NCBI GenBank assembly: GCA_964431685.1
Contig: CAYSLA010000087.1
Coordinates: 1 to 13,805 of the forward strand
From: CAYSLA01 sp964431685
GTDB lineage: Bacteria > Armatimonadota > UBA5829
Direction: 5' to 3'
DNA length: 13,805 nucleotides
How positions within the stretch are numbered: the first letter of the stretch is position 1; the number at the start of each line of letters is the position of its first letter. Of the stretch, positions 13,732 through 13,805 are shown piece by piece. The position numbers and the translations under genes are program-made. The notes beneath the pieces are model-generated. The model made no database searches, was not told where the DNA came from, and saw only the letters and a list, made by a program, of their open reading frames with translations.

Positions 13732-13805
13732 CTCCCGCGAGCAGGGTTGGTCACAGACTCTGCTGATAGCTCAGGAACAGGAACACCGGAATAGTCCAGT
13801 ATGGA
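13732..13805 (+). other. Non-coding tail after the aminotransferase
   Basis: 74 bp to the window edge. It has a short GCTC-CCGC-GAGC stem-loop right after the stop but no T-tract, so no terminator is supported. An ATG occurs at 13801-13803 but too little follows to call a gene. Confidence 0.4.

Overview
The window is bacterial chromosomal DNA of moderately high GC (mid-to-high fifties percent by eye). It is densely coded, with sigma70-type promoters and Shine-Dalgarno sites. Fourteen protein genes are supported. I see no rRNA, tRNA, CRISPR array, transposase or phage gene. The phylum cannot be fixed from this sequence. The gene order cdaA-cdaR-glmM is classic in Firmicutes and also occurs in other lineages. 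The GC content, the intergenic palindromic repeats and the surface-polysaccharide genes would fit a less-studied phylum such as Armatimonadota, but that is a low-confidence guess.

Layout. (A) 1-2340, plus strand: a good extended -10 promoter drives a WbuB-like GT4 glycosyltransferase, followed 3 nt later by a homologue of animal heparan-sulfate D-glucuronyl C5-epimerase (GLCE). (B) 2369-6486, minus strand, convergent with A: a Wzz-type chain-length protein, a Wzx-type flippase and a Wzy-type polymerase, with wzx and wzy overlapping by ATGA. (C) 6575-10555, minus strand: the c-di-AMP operon cdaA-cdaR-glmM, followed by a DUF985 cupin that starts at the base after the glmM stop and by an unrecognised 75-residue protein. 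The operon has a strong promoter at 10638-10667, and wzz has its own candidate promoter at 6526-6554. (D) 10808-13731, plus strand, divergent from C: a PglC-like phosphoglycosyltransferase, a PglD/NeuD-like acetyltransferase, an AcpS phosphopantetheinyl transferase and a PglE-like DegT aminotransferase. The window ends 74 bp after the last stop.

How they fit together. A, B and D look like parts of one Wzx/Wzy-dependent polysaccharide locus. Region D would make a di-acetamido (bacillosamine-like) sugar and load the first sugar phosphate on undecaprenyl phosphate. Region A would add a sugar and epimerise uronic acid residues. Region B would flip, polymerise and set chain length. Region C lies between them and carries GlmM, which makes glucosamine-1-phosphate, the precursor of UDP-GlcNAc for both peptidoglycan and such polymers. 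The UDP-sugar 4,6-dehydratase (PglF type), UDP-glucose dehydrogenase and further glycosyltransferases that this scheme needs are not in the window.

Most notable points: a GLCE-family epimerase in a bacterial Wzx/Wzy locus, suggesting an iduronate-containing glycosaminoglycan-like polymer; an AcpS gene between pglD and pglE; a dispersed repeat that appears to supply the last 24 or so codons and the stop of the sugar transferase; and a long palindromic repeat between cdaR and glmM.
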